A stretch of DNA of 34,815 nt, from positions 1 through 34,815 of the forward strand of contig JAAWQM010000032.1 in NCBI GenBank assembly GCA_022800525.1, read 5' to 3'. Positions within the stretch are counted from its first letter, which is position 1; every line of letters starts with the position of its first letter. The notes below the pieces were generated by a model. It was not told the DNA's origin, ran no database searches, and was given only the letters and a program-made list of their open reading frames with translations. This document shows, piece after piece, positions 6,247 to 14,937 of this stretch. Source of the stretch: Oscillospiraceae bacterium (GTDB lineage Bacteria; Bacillota; Clostridia; Oscillospirales; Oscillospiraceae). The translations under genes were made by a program, and so were the position numbers.

Positions 6247-7263
6247 ATGAGGCGGCTGGCGGCCTTGCTTGCCGCGCTGCTGCTCCTGACCGGATGCGGC
6301 GGCTGGGATGAGAACGGCTGGGACGCCTTCATCCCGGCGGAGGAGGAACGGCTGGTGATCTACACCTCCCATCCTGCGTCCGTCTATGACCCCATTGTCA
6401 AGGAATTTGAGGAGCGCACCGGCGTATGGGTGCTGGTGGAGACCGGAGGGAGCGGAGAGCTGCTGGACCGGCTGGAGGCGGAAAAGGACGCGCCGCGGTG
6501 CGATCTGCTCTTTGGCGGCGGCGGAGACAGCCTGACCGCGCAGAAGGAACTGTTCGCGCCCTACGTCAGCCCGCTGGCGGAGGAAATCATCCCTGATTTT
6601 CTCTGCGGAGACGGCAGCTGGACGCCCTTTTCCTCCCTGCCTGTGGTGCTGATTTACAACCCGGTGCTGGTGCGGACCAACCCGCCGGAGGGATGGGAGA
6701 GTTTGCTGGACCCGGTGTGGAGAGGGCGCATCGCCCTGGCGGACCCCGCGGTCTCCGGTCTGAGCTTCACCGCCGTGTCAACCCTGCTGCAGGTCCTGCC
6801 GGGAGACGGGACGCTGGAAGCGTTTCACCGCAACCTGGACGGGCGGACGCTGTCCGGGCTCAGCGAAGTGGTGGACGAGGTTGCCGACGCGGTGGCTGAG
6901 GGCAGCTGCACAATCGGGATTACTGCGGAATCGGCGGCCCTTGAGGCCATCCAGGCAGGCAGGGACGTGGCTCTGGTGTACCCCAGGGAGGGCACCAGCG
7001 CGGCAGCTGACGGCATGGCCGTCATCAGCGGATGCGCCCACGAGGAGAACGCCCGGCGCTTCATTGATTTTGCCCTGGGCGGGGACGTCCAGCGGCATCT
7101 GATCCGGACATGCCAGCGCCGCTCCGTGCGCAGGGAACTGTACTCGCCTGAGCTGGAGCCGGAGACGGACGGGCTGGTCCTGATCGACTACGACCTGGAG
7201 AAGGCAGCCGGGATGCGGGACTGGCTCCTGTCCGTGTGGCAGTCGCTGGAGGAGGAGCCATGA
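6247..7263 (+). CDS. Lipoprotein solute-binding protein of a sensing trio
   Basis: A 338-residue extracellular binding protein of the iron(III)/AfuA-like class, with the Venus-flytrap fold typical of ABC receptors. It has a short signal peptide with lipobox LLTGC, so Cys17 should be lipidated. The mature part starts with an EEERLVIYTSHPASVYDPIV segment, followed by FEERTGVWVLVETGGSGELL, both characteristic of this class. No permease or ATPase follows. Instead the gene overlaps a sensor kinase gene by 4 bases (ATGA). That order is like PgtC or other periplasmic receptors feeding a kinase, so a sensing role is favoured. ATG 6247 is chosen over an upstream GTG at 6211 because of GAGAGGAGGG before it. 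The ligand is unknown. Confidence 0.85.
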   Translation: MRRLAALLAALLLLTGCGGWDENGWDAFIPAEEERLVIYTSHPASVYDPIVKEFEERTGVWVLVETGGSGELLDRLEAEKDAPRCDLLFGGGGDSLTAQKELFAPYVSPLAEEIIPDFLCGDGSWTPFSSLPVVLIYNPVLVRTNPPEGWESLLDPVWRGRIALADPAVSGLSFTAVSTLLQVLPGDGTLEAFHRNLDGRTLSGLSEVVDEVADAVAEGSCTIGITAESAALEAIQAGRDVALVYPREGTSAAADGMAVISGCAHEENARRFIDFALGGDVQRHLIRTCQRRSVRRELYSPELEPETDGLVLIDYDLEKAAGMRDWLLSVWQSLEEEP

Positions 7264-8963
7264 GAGCCTGGATTCGCCGTTCCTTCCGGAACCGGGTGTT
7301 TGTGACGATGCTGCTGGGGACGCTGGCGGTGCTGCTGCTGTGTGGCGGGCTGATGATGTGGTTCCAGGTGGCCCGCAGCGAGGCCAGTCTGGCCCGCGAG
7401 GCCGGCCAGCAGCTGACGGAGCTGGAGCAGGCGCTGGACGCTTTCCAGAGTGATTGCCGGCGGATGCTCCAGGAAATGGCGGAGAGCACGGTGGTCCACA
7501 GCGCCCTGCGCCGGGGCGGCGGGAACTCCCGGACCTTGTATCAGGTACTCTTTCGTACGACCGAGCACCTGCGGGATTATGCCCGCTTCGACGTGTATGA
7601 CAGCAGGGGCCAGTGCCGCTACACCACAGCCGCTTCTGCGGGCCGGGAGCTGGATACCGGCTGGGGCCTCCTGCGGGCCGCCGGAGAAACCGGAGACACA
7701 GTATTCCGCACGGGGACGGACGGCGGACTCACCGCCGCCCTGGCGGTCAGGGATTTCAGCGGAGCCGTGCAGGGCTATGTGACGGCCACGGTGGAGCAGG
7801 GCGGCTTTGAGCGTTTGTTCGGCGGACTGTATACCACGACCAGCGAGGTTTTGCTGCTGGATGGCGTCTGGCGGGCGGCGTACTACTCCCGGCCCGCTCA
7901 GACGGACGCCACGGTGAAGGCCCTCCGGGACCAGCTGCTGGATGGCAGGCCCCTGACGGGTCAGGAGGGCGAGTACCGCTTCTTCGCCCTGAAGCAGAGG
8001 GACGGGGAGCTGACGCTGCTGCTCCAGCAGCCCAGGGCCTTCAGCTCCCTGGTGCTGGGGGCGATCTATCTGGCGGGCGGACTGATGGGGGCTCTGTGTC
8101 TGGCGTTGAGCCTGCTGTGCGCCTGGGTTCTGAGCCGTCACCTGTCCCAGCCGGTCCACCAGCTGGATGAGGCGATGGGCGAGGTGGAGAAGGGAAACTT
8201 TGACGTCCATCTGGAGACCGGGCGGGCGGATGAGCTGGGCCGGCTGGCCAGCAGCTTCAACCGCATGACGGAGGAGTACCGGCTGAACCTGGAGCGGTCC
8301 GTCCAGCGGCAGAAGGAGCTGAACGAGGCCAAGCTGCGGATGATGCAGGCCCAGCTGAATCCCCACTTCTTATATAACACCCTGGACGCTGTGAAATGGC
8401 TGGGTGTGACCCATCAGGTCCCCCAGGTGGCCGGACTGGCCACCGATCTGGCGGCGATCCTGCGGGCCAGCATCTCCGGCGATGAGCTGGTGACGCTGGA
8501 GCGGGAGCTGGAGCTGGTGGAGCGGTATGTGGACATCCAGTCCATCCGCTTCGCGGACCGTTTCGCCTGCGAGATCGACGTGGCGGACCGGTATCAGTCC
8601 TGTCTGGTGCCCAAGCTGGCGCTCCAGCCACTGGTGGAAAACGCAATCCTCCACGGCGTCGCGGACAAGGACGACGGATATGTGAAGGTGTGGGCCGAGG
8701 AGAAGGACGGGGACCTGCTGCTGTATGTGTCGGACAACGGCCGGGGCATCCCCCAGGAGATTCTGGACCGGCTGAACAGCGAGGACCAGGAACTGCCCGG
8801 CGGGCATCTGGGGCTGGGCAATGTGGACAGCATCATCCGGCTGTATTTTGGGCCGGGGTATGGGCTGACGGCCCAGGCCGGGCCGGACGGAGGCAGCCGT
8901 GTGGAGCTGCGCCTGCCGGTAAGGAGAAAGGAGGGAGACGGTGCTGAAGGTTTTGATTGTTGA
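7260..8963 (+). CDS. YesM-like membrane sensor histidine kinase
   Basis: A 567-residue kinase. A first membrane helix is at about 13-35, an extracellular sensor region at about 36-260, a second helix at about 262-288, and a HAMP linker to about 345. The His_kinase domain of the YesM/LytS class carries QAQLNPHFLYN with the phospho-acceptor His near 369. The ATPase domain has LVENAILHG near 458, DNGRGI near 491 and a GHLGLGN G-box. It begins at ATG 7260 overlapping the upstream binding protein's stop, with GGAGGAGG just ahead. It should receive the signal from that lipoprotein and phosphorylate the next gene's product. Its last 23 bases overlap the regulator gene. Confidence 0.93.
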   Translation: MRAWIRRSFRNRVFVTMLLGTLAVLLLCGGLMMWFQVARSEASLAREAGQQLTELEQALDAFQSDCRRMLQEMAESTVVHSALRRGGGNSRTLYQVLFRTTEHLRDYARFDVYDSRGQCRYTTAASAGRELDTGWGLLRAAGETGDTVFRTGTDGGLTAALAVRDFSGAVQGYVTATVEQGGFERLFGGLYTTTSEVLLLDGVWRAAYYSRPAQTDATVKALRDQLLDGRPLTGQEGEYRFFALKQRDGELTLLLQQPRAFSSLVLGAIYLAGGLMGALCLALSLLCAWVLSRHLSQPVHQLDEAMGEVEKGNFDVHLETGRADELGRLASSFNRMTEEYRLNLERSVQRQKELNEAKLRMMQAQLNPHFLYNTLDAVKWLGVTHQVPQVAGLATDLAAILRASISGDELVTLERELELVERYVDIQSIRFADRFACEIDVADRYQSCLVPKLALQPLVENAILHGVADKDDGYVKVWAEEKDGDLLLYVSDNGRGIPQEILDRLNSEDQELPGGHLGLGNVDSIIRLYFGPGYGLTAQAGPDGGSRVELRLPVRRKEGDGAEGFDC

Positions 8964-9687
8964 CGACGAGGATCTGGTGCGCCGGGGGATTGTCCTGGGC
9001 GTGGACTGGGCCGCCAGGGGCTGCGTGGTCGTGGGCGAGGCCGCCAACGGCGAGGAGGGCATCGCCGCCGTGGAGCGGTACAGTCCCAACCTGATTATTA
9101 CCGACGTGCGGATGCCGCGGATGGATGGCATCGAGATGATGAAGCAGCTTCGGCAGAAGGGCTGCAAGGCGCATGTCATCATTCTTACGGCGTACAGCGA
9201 CTTCTCCTACGCGCGCAGCGCCCTGCAGCTCGGGGCGGACGACTATCTGCTCAAGCCCTTCCGGGACCAGGAGCTGATTGCCGCAATCGACAAGGTGCGG
9301 CAGAAGGAGCGGGAGCTGACCGCCCTGACGCCCCAGGACACGCTGCCTCTGGTGAAGGGAGACAAGAGCAAGTATGTGCTCCAGGCGCTGGAGTACATCG
9401 CTGGTCACTACAGTGACCAGGATATTTCCATTACGATGATCGCCTCCCATCTGGGCGTCAGCGAGGGGCATCTGAGCCACGTGTTCAAAAAGGAGACCAG
9501 CTATACGATCATCAGCTATCTGACCCAGTACCGGGTCCATACGGCCATGAAGCTGCTCCAGGACTGCCGGTACAAGGTATATGAGGTGGCGGAGATGGTG
9601 GGATACCGGGACGTGGCGTATTTTGGAAGCACCTTCAAGAAGCTGGCAGGCATGTCTCCGTCGGAGTATCAGGACCGGTGCAGGTGA
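8941..9687 (+). CDS. YesN-like response regulator (AraC output)
   Basis: A 248-residue response regulator. The receiver domain spans about 1-120 with acidic pair D8/D9, phospho-acceptor D55 (LIITDVRMPRMDG), Thr83 in ILTAYSD and Lys105 (YLLKPF). The output is an AraC-type double helix-turn-helix at about 145-245 (SITMIASHLGVSEGHLSHVF, then YEVAEMVGYRDVAYFGSTFK). It starts at GTG 8941 behind AAGGAGGGAGAC, inside the end of the kinase gene. The likely target is the promoter at 9799-9827 for the transporter operon that follows in the same direction. Pairing with the kinase is secure from the overlap; the target is inferred. Confidence 0.93.
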   Translation: MLKVLIVDDEDLVRRGIVLGVDWAARGCVVVGEAANGEEGIAAVERYSPNLIITDVRMPRMDGIEMMKQLRQKGCKAHVIILTAYSDFSYARSALQLGADDYLLKPFRDQELIAAIDKVRQKERELTALTPQDTLPLVKGDKSKYVLQALEYIAGHYSDQDISITMIASHLGVSEGHLSHVFKKETSYTIISYLTQYRVHTAMKLLQDCRYKVYEVAEMVGYRDVAYFGSTFKKLAGMSPSEYQDRCR

Positions 9688-9721
9688 CCTGGCCCCACGC
9701 CCTGCTATGATGTGCATTTTT

Positions 9722-9760
9722 CACAAAAACCAGAGACTGTTTTTGTGCTATGTTATTTTT
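9722..9760 (+). terminator. Terminator after the sensing trio
   Basis: CACAAAAAC (9722-9730) pairs with GTTTTTGTG (9739-9747) around 8 bases, and a run of six T's lies at 9755-9760. An AT-rich stem makes it only moderately strong. It separates the sensor genes from the transporter promoter. Confidence 0.5.
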
Positions 9761-9798
9761 TCTGACAGAATCAACCCAAGAATCTCAGTTTTGTCCCG

Positions 9799-9827
9799 TT
9801 CCCAAATGGAGCGGGATATTTTATAAT
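9799..9827 (+). promoter_or_regulatory. Promoter of the transporter operon
   Basis: A perfect TATAAT at 9822-9827 with a weak TTCCCA -35 (9799-9804) at 17-base spacing. A consensus -10 with a poor -35 is typical of an activator-dependent promoter, in keeping with an AraC-type regulator encoded just upstream. CCCG...CGGG dyad bases lie between the hexamers. No operator could be assigned. Confidence 0.6.
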
Positions 9828-9880
9828 GGGAGCGTGGAAGATTACCCCAAGCAAAACTTGAAGGAAAAGGAGACTACACT

Positions 9881-11203
9881 ATGAAAAAATTTCTTGCTCT
9901 TGCCCTGGCTCTGGTCATGACGCTGGCCCTGGCCGCCTGCGGCGGAAACGACGGCGCCAAGGAACCCGCCAATGATCCCCAGCCCAGCGCCAAGGAACCC
10001 GCCAATGATCCCCAGCCCAGCGCCAATGAACCCGCCGATCCTGACACCGCGCCAGACCCCCAGCCCGCGGACGCGGACTACTCCAAGTATACCATCCGCA
10101 TCTATTCCAACTCCAACTCCACCGAACGCACTACCTGGCTCATCAACGAGGCCAAGAACGCCGGCTTCACCATCTCCATTGACGACAACTCCGTCATCTC
10201 CGGCGACACCGCCGCCATCCAGGCTGCCAATGAAAACAAGGACGGCGACATCCTCTTCGGCCTCAACGAGACCCGCTGGAGCCAGGTGGTCAACGGCACC
10301 TACGAAAATCTGAAGCTGGTAGATTGGACTCCCTCCTGGTCCGGCGACGTGGGCGAGTATGCCTATCCCGGTCAGGCTTACGGCCTGGTCATCCAGAACG
10401 TGCTGATGCTCTACCGCAATGACGAGCTGGGCACCAACGGCGCGGAGCTCCACTTCGACCACTGGGCCGACATCGTGGACTGCGGCTACACCTGGTACCG
10501 CCAGGGCAAGGTGGGCGGCACCACCAACGCCAACATCAACTCCGCTATGCTCTATGCCTTCGTCGATCCCTCCTCCCCCGCCGGAGGCATCTCCGTTGAC
10601 GGCTGGAAGACCCTGTGGAACTACTGCGCGAACGGCGTTTTCACCGGCGACAGCTACGGCTTCGATCCTCTGAACCGCGGCGACGTTCAGGTCGCCACCT
10701 TCTATTCCTCCTCCCTGTACGGCAAGATCGACGCCGCCGGCGAGGACTCCCAGAACCCCCTGCTGGGCGCTCTGGAGCCCGAGAACTGGGCCCTGGTGGA
10801 CATCGCAGACGGCACTTACTACATTGCTGAGTACATCGGTATCCTGGACAAGGCTGGCCGCTCCGAGGAGGAGACCGCCGCTGTCAAGGCCTTCGCCGAG
10901 TGGTTCGGCTCCGCCGACGTACAGGCCGCATGGGGCGAGGAGTTTGACTCCTATCCCTGCAACACCGCCGCCGCTGATATCCTCTACCCCGACGGCGTGC
11001 CTGAGATTTACACCCTCAAGAACTTCGCCCTGAGCAAGGTGGACGGCGATACCACCTACGCCGAGTACGTCTCCGCCCACTCCAGCGAATGGACCAACAT
11101 CATGACCAACCTGGGCTTCTACTGGGCCGACGCCAGCGGCGCCGCCTCCGAGCCCGATTGGGACAGCCTGGATTGGAGCACCCTGACCCAGTCCGCCGAG
11201 TAA
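9881..11203 (+). CDS. ABC transporter substrate-binding lipoprotein
   Basis: A 440-residue receptor with a signal peptide and lipobox LALAAC (Cys20). It is followed by an Asp/Pro/Glu-rich linker made of repeated AKEPANDPQPS units (about residues 26-65), then a periplasmic-binding domain of the iron/polyamine/thiamine superfamily. A conserved opening YTIRIYSNSNSTERTTWLIN is followed by FGLNETRWSQV, resembling FbpA-type folds. ATG 9881 has AAGGAAAAGGAG upstream. It heads the operon but is separated from the ATPase by a strong hairpin, so it is probably made in excess. Substrate cannot be read from the sequence: metal, polyamine or phosphonate types are all possible. Confidence 0.85.
   Translation: MKKFLALALALVMTLALAACGGNDGAKEPANDPQPSAKEPANDPQPSANEPADPDTAPDPQPADADYSKYTIRIYSNSNSTERTTWLINEAKNAGFTISIDDNSVISGDTAAIQAANENKDGDILFGLNETRWSQVVNGTYENLKLVDWTPSWSGDVGEYAYPGQAYGLVIQNVLMLYRNDELGTNGAELHFDHWADIVDCGYTWYRQGKVGGTTNANINSAMLYAFVDPSSPAGGISVDGWKTLWNYCANGVFTGDSYGFDPLNRGDVQVATFYSSSLYGKIDAAGEDSQNPLLGALEPENWALVDIADGTYYIAEYIGILDKAGRSEEETAAVKAFAEWFGSADVQAAWGEEFDSYPCNTAAADILYPDGVPEIYTLKNFALSKVDGDTTYAEYVSAHSSEWTNIMTNLGFYWADASGAASEPDWDSLDWSTLTQSAE
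9956..10036 (+). repeat. 33-bp in-frame tandem repeat in the linker
   Basis: Two exact 33-bp copies (9956-9988 and 9989-10021) and a partial third (10022-10036) encode AKEPANDPQPS units. They lengthen the flexible arm between the lipid anchor and the binding domain. Copy number is likely to vary by slippage between strains. Confidence 0.9.
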
Positions 11204-11220
11204 ATCCGTTTTCCCTGTGC

Positions 11221-11260
11221 AAACCTGTGGCGAGCCGGTCTCCCGGCTCGCCACAGGTTT
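11221..11260 (+). terminator. Strong 18-bp hairpin between receptor and ATPase genes
   Basis: Positions 11221-11238 and 11243-11260 are exact complements with a TCTC loop, stem AAACCTGTGGCGAGCCGG. The stem ends in TTT but no longer T-run follows, so it may partly terminate or stabilise the upstream receptor mRNA. This is the usual way to make more receptor than ATPase and permease. Confidence 0.75.
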
Positions 11261-11365
11261 ACCGGAAACGCGCCGTTTCTGCATGGCGGGCCGGTCCGCC
11301 GCGCAAACGCGGCCCCAGTGATCCGCAACACCACGACCATTTTGATAAAGAGGGAGCTGCCGCTT

Positions 11366-12391
11366 ATGATCAGACTCAATGACATCGTTGTGAAATTCGG
11401 AGATTTTACCGCCCTGCACAGCATCAACGTCCATGTAAAGGAGGGGGAGTTCTTTACCTTCCTGGGACCCTCCGGCTGCGGGAAGACCACCACCCTCCGG
11501 ACCCTTACCGGCTTCATCGAGCCGGTGTCCGGCTCCGTTGTGGTGAAGGACAAGGACATCACCCGCGTCCCCATTGAGGACCGGAACATCGGCATCGTTT
11601 TCCAGTCCTACGCCCTGTTCCCCACCATGACGGTCTATGACAACATCGCCTTCGGTCTGAAGATCAAGAAGCTGAAAAAGAAGGAGATCGGCCAGAGGGT
11701 CCGGGACATCGCCGGCAAGGTGGATCTCAGCGATGAGCAGCTGGCCAAGGCTGTCAGCCAGCTCTCCGGCGGACAGCAGCAGCGCGTCGCCATCGCCCGC
11801 GCCCTGGTCACCGGTCCCGCCATTATCTGCATGGATGAGCCGCTCAGCAACCTGGACGCCAAGCTGCGGGTGCAGCTGCGCAACGAGCTGAAAAAGATGC
11901 AGAAGGATTTCGGCATCACCACCATTTACGTGACCCACGACCAGGAGGAGGCGCTGACCCTCTCTGACCGGATCGCCGTGTTCAACAAGGGCGTCATCGA
12001 GCAGACCGGCACCCCAAACGAGATCTACAACCACTCCGCCACGGAGTTCGTGTGCAACTTCATCGGCGATATCAACCGCCTGTCGGCGGGGGTGGTGGAG
12101 ACGCTGAACAGGGCCGGGGGCGGCCTGGACCCCGCCGGGCACAACTATATCCGCCTGGAGCGCATCCATGTCAACGTGGACGCAAAGCCGGGCTGCGCCG
12201 TACTGGACGGCGTGGTGGACAGCCGGGAGTACTATGGGCTTTACATCAAATATTACATCAGCGCAGGCGGCCAGACCATCAAGGTCATCGAGAAGAACGA
12301 CGGCGTCAATATCTACGAGGCGGGTCAGAGGGTCAAGGTGGTCATTGACCCGAAGGACGTGATGGCCTATCCCGCCGGGGCGGAACAGTGA
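11366..12391 (+). CDS. ABC transporter ATP-binding protein (PotA/FbpC type)
   Basis: A 341-residue import ATPase. Walker [10 protein letters not shown] is at about 34-42, Q-loop VFQSYALFP near 77-85, signature LSGGQQQR at about 132-139, Walker B AIICMDEP at about 151-158 and switch His190 ([11 protein letters not shown]). The segment after 235 has the TOBE-like beta-rich regulatory domain of the PotA/FbpC/CysA branch. ATG 11366 is preferred to an in-frame start at 11318 because AGGGAG lies 9 bases before it. It energises the permease encoded two genes later. The stop overlaps the methyltransferase start (GTGA). Confidence 0.93.
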   Translation: MIRLNDIVVKFGDFTALHSINVHVKEGEFFTFLGPSGCGKTTTLRTLTGFIEPVSGSVVVKDKDITRVPIEDRNIGIVFQSYALFPTMTVYDNIAFGLKIKKLKKKEIGQRVRDIAGKVDLSDEQLAKAVSQLSGGQQQRVAIARALVTGPAIICMDEPLSNLDAKLRVQLRNELKKMQKDFGITTIYVTHDQEEALTLSDRIAVFNKGVIEQTGTPNEIYNHSATEFVCNFIGDINRLSAGVVETLNRAGGGLDPAGHNYIRLERIHVNVDAKPGCAVLDGVVDSREYYGLYIKYYISAGGQTIKVIEKNDGVNIYEAGQRVKVVIDPKDVMAYPAGAEQ

Positions 12392-13017
12392 GGGCAGCGT
12401 CAATGCTTGGATGTAAAGATTTTTATGACAAAACGGCCGCCAGCTGGGCGGAAAAGGGCTATCAGGATGCGGCGGAGCCGGTGTGCATGGACGAGTTCTG
12501 CGCCCTGCTTCCTGCCGGGGGCCGGGTACTGGACCTGTGCTGCGGTACGGGGTATGAGAGCTTCCGCCTCCGCCGCCGGGGGTTCCAGCCGGTGGGGCTG
12601 GACTTCAGCGGGGAGAGTCTGGCGATTGCCCGGGAGAAGAATCCGGATGTGCCGTTTTTCCAGGGGAACATGCTGGAGCCCTACCCCCAGGTGGGGCAGG
12701 TGGACGGCATCATCTGCATCGCCGGGCTGGTCCATGTGGAGAACCAGGACCTGCCCCTGGCCTTCCGGCGGATGAGCGAAGCGCTGAAGCCCGGCGGGTA
12801 TCTGCTGGTCTCCGTCCGGTACGGGACCGGCAGGATGGAGGAGCGCAGCGTCACCGAGATCGACGGCCAGACCTACGACCGGAACTTCATCGCCCACAAC
12901 GAGGAGGAGCTGCGCTCCTCCATAGGGGAGGACCTCGTCCTGGTCCGGGAGCTGCCGTCGGATATGAAAATATGGGCTTACTATCTGCTGCAAAAAATCG
13001 GGGAGGTGAGCGTATGA
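12388..13017 (+). CDS. Class I SAM-dependent methyltransferase in the transporter operon
   Basis: About 209 residues with a Rossmann methyltransferase core. Motif I is VLDLCCGTGYES at about 47-58, followed by GLDFSGESLAIAREKN with the acidic ribose-binding position, FFQGNML, then GIICIAGLVHVE and LKPGGYLLVSVRYG. It is cytosolic and closest in look to UbiE/Tam-like small-molecule methyltransferases. The substrate is unknown. Start GTG 12388 overlaps the ATPase stop; ATG 12403 is possible. It also overlaps the permease start by 4 bases (ATGA). Being locked between ATPase and permease, it presumably acts on the imported compound or in its use. Confidence 0.85.
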   Translation: MRAASMLGCKDFYDKTAASWAEKGYQDAAEPVCMDEFCALLPAGGRVLDLCCGTGYESFRLRRRGFQPVGLDFSGESLAIAREKNPDVPFFQGNMLEPYPQVGQVDGIICIAGLVHVENQDLPLAFRRMSEALKPGGYLLVSVRYGTGRMEERSVTEIDGQTYDRNFIAHNEEELRSSIGEDLVLVRELPSDMKIWAYYLLQKIGEVSV

Positions 13018-14924
13018 CAAAGCTCCGTGAGCAAAAATTCGGTCCGAAGCTGCTGGTGAAGGTGTTCGGCGCGGCCTTCTTCGCCTATCTGTTCCTGGGC
13101 TTCATGCTGCTGCCATGCCTGAACACCCTGGCCAGCATCTTCAACACCACCAACGCCTCCGGGGAGCGGGACCCACTGGCAGTCATCCGGTTCTTCTTTG
13201 CCGGGAACATGGGGACCTATGTGTGGAACTCCCTGAAGCTGGCGGTGTGTCTGGTGGTCACCGTCAACGTGGTCGGCGTGTCCATTGTGCTGCTGACGGA
13301 ATATTTCGACATCAAGGGCGCGGGAATCCTCCGGCTGGGCTATATGACCACCCTGATCTATTCCGGCGTGGCGCTGGTCACAGGCTACCTGTTCCTGTAT
13401 GACAGCAACGGTATCCTGACCACCCTGCTGGTCAACGCGTTTCCCGATATGAACCCCAACTGGTTCTCCGGGTTCAACGCGGTGCTGTTTACCATGACCT
13501 TCGCCTGTACCAGCAACCACATGCTGTTCCTGCGCAACGCCATCCGGGGCATCGACTATAACACGGTGGAGGCCGCGCGGAACATGGGCGCGAAGCCCTT
13601 CAAGGTGCTATGGAAGGTGGTCTTCCCCACCTTGATCCCCACCATGTTCTCCCTGACGGTCATGACCTTCATCACGGGCCTGTGTGCTATGTCCGCCCCC
13701 ACCCTGCTAGGGTACGACTCCATCAACCCGGAGATCGTGCGTCTGGCCGGTTCCTCCTCGGCGGACGAGGCGTTCCCCCAGGCGCGGGCGGCGCTGCTGT
13801 CCATCATCCTGGCGCTGTTCACCATCGTGCTGCTGACGGTCCTGTCCTCCTATGAGCGGAAGGGCCACTACCTGTCGGTGTCCAAGACCAAGGCCAAGCT
13901 GCAAAAGCAGAAGATCACCAATCCGGTGTTCAATGCGCTGGCCCACATCTATGCCTATGTCCTGTTCGTCATCTATATGATCCCTGTGGTCATGATTATC
14001 GTGTTTTCCTTCCAGACCTACGGCCCGATCCGGATGAAGAAGCTGGACCTGACCAACTGGACCCTCATCAACTTCTTCGGCACCCAGGACTATGAATACC
14101 TCACCAGCCGGGGGACCTACAAAACCCGGGAGGGATCCATCTCCGGCCTGTTCGCCAACGACGCGACGCTGAGCGGCATCAAGCTGAGCTTTGTCCTCTC
14201 CGCCATCGCTGCGGCGCTGGCCTGCGTCATCGTCGTGGCGGCGTGCAACTACATTTTCAAGAATCGCGGCAGGAAGTCCGGCACAGCGCTGGAGTACAGC
14301 CTGCTGTTCCCCTGGCTGCTGCCCACCATCCTGATCTGCTACTCCTACCGGGTGTACTTCAACAGCGAGGATGTGTGGTATGTGGGCGGCACGAACCTCT
14401 ACTACGCGGAGCATGTGCGGCTGCTGATTATCATTGCCTACACGGTGGTGAAGCTGCCCTTCTCCCTGCGCATGATCAAGGCGGCCTTCTACGCCATCGA
14501 CGAGGAGCTGGAGGACGCCGCCCGGAACCTGGGAGCCGGCGGGTTCCTTACGTTCCTGAAGGTGAAGCTGCCCATTATCCTGCCGTCGGTGCTGGCGGTG
14601 TTCGCGCTGAACTTCAACGCGCTGTTCACGGAGTACGACATGTCCGCCACCTTCGCCAGTTCCTACGGCACCTCCTACGCCATGGTCATCCAGTCCATGT
14701 GCGCGGAGGAGGGACTGTACGGCTACAACGTCAACGCCTCCGGGCGGCGGTGCGCCTCCACAGTGTTCATCATGATCGTCTCCGGCATCATCCTGTACCT
14801 GGTCTACGGCGTGGGCGCGCGGGACCTGGGCGAGCGGCTGGAGATCAGGGACCGGCGGCGGAAGCGTCTGGAGCGGCTGCAAAACCGCTTCCGGAAACAG
14901 TCCGCGCCGCAGACTGAACCTTAA
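13014..14924 (+). CDS. Fused two-domain ABC permease (FbpB-like)
   Basis: A 636-residue membrane protein made of two BPD_transp_1 permease halves joined in one chain, as in FbpB-type iron transporters. About 12 membrane helices are visible (for example 20-42, 65-95, 110-130). Each half has its EAA coupling loop: VEAARNMGAKPFKVLWKVVF near 185-205 and EDAARNLGAGGFLTFLKVKL near 499-520. A cytosolic basic tail (RDRRRKRLERLQNRFRKQ) ends it. ATG 13014 follows GGGGAGGTGA. It would form the channel with two copies of the upstream ATPase. Between the halves lies an extended loop at about 340-380. Confidence 0.92.
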   Translation: MTKLREQKFGPKLLVKVFGAAFFAYLFLGFMLLPCLNTLASIFNTTNASGERDPLAVIRFFFAGNMGTYVWNSLKLAVCLVVTVNVVGVSIVLLTEYFDIKGAGILRLGYMTTLIYSGVALVTGYLFLYDSNGILTTLLVNAFPDMNPNWFSGFNAVLFTMTFACTSNHMLFLRNAIRGIDYNTVEAARNMGAKPFKVLWKVVFPTLIPTMFSLTVMTFITGLCAMSAPTLLGYDSINPEIVRLAGSSSADEAFPQARAALLSIILALFTIVLLTVLSSYERKGHYLSVSKTKAKLQKQKITNPVFNALAHIYAYVLFVIYMIPVVMIIVFSFQTYGPIRMKKLDLTNWTLINFFGTQDYEYLTSRGTYKTREGSISGLFANDATLSGIKLSFVLSAIAAALACVIVVAACNYIFKNRGRKSGTALEYSLLFPWLLPTILICYSYRVYFNSEDVWYVGGTNLYYAEHVRLLIIIAYTVVKLPFSLRMIKAAFYAIDEELEDAARNLGAGGFLTFLKVKLPIILPSVLAVFALNFNALFTEYDMSATFASSYGTSYAMVIQSMCAEEGLYGYNVNASGRRCASTVFIMIVSGIILYLVYGVGARDLGERLEIRDRRRKRLERLQNRFRKQSAPQTEP

Positions 14925-14937
14925 AGGAGGCGGAGCC

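Noticed and set aside
9956..10036. Direct repeats considered as a CRISPR array
   Set aside because: The units abut without spacers and encode an in-frame linker in a lipoprotein.
9842..12403. An 853-codon minus-strand open frame across the receptor and ATPase genes
   Set aside because: It is a GC-rich shadow of two clearly recognisable genes on the plus strand, rich in Gly/Val/Asp, with no family motif or ribosome site.
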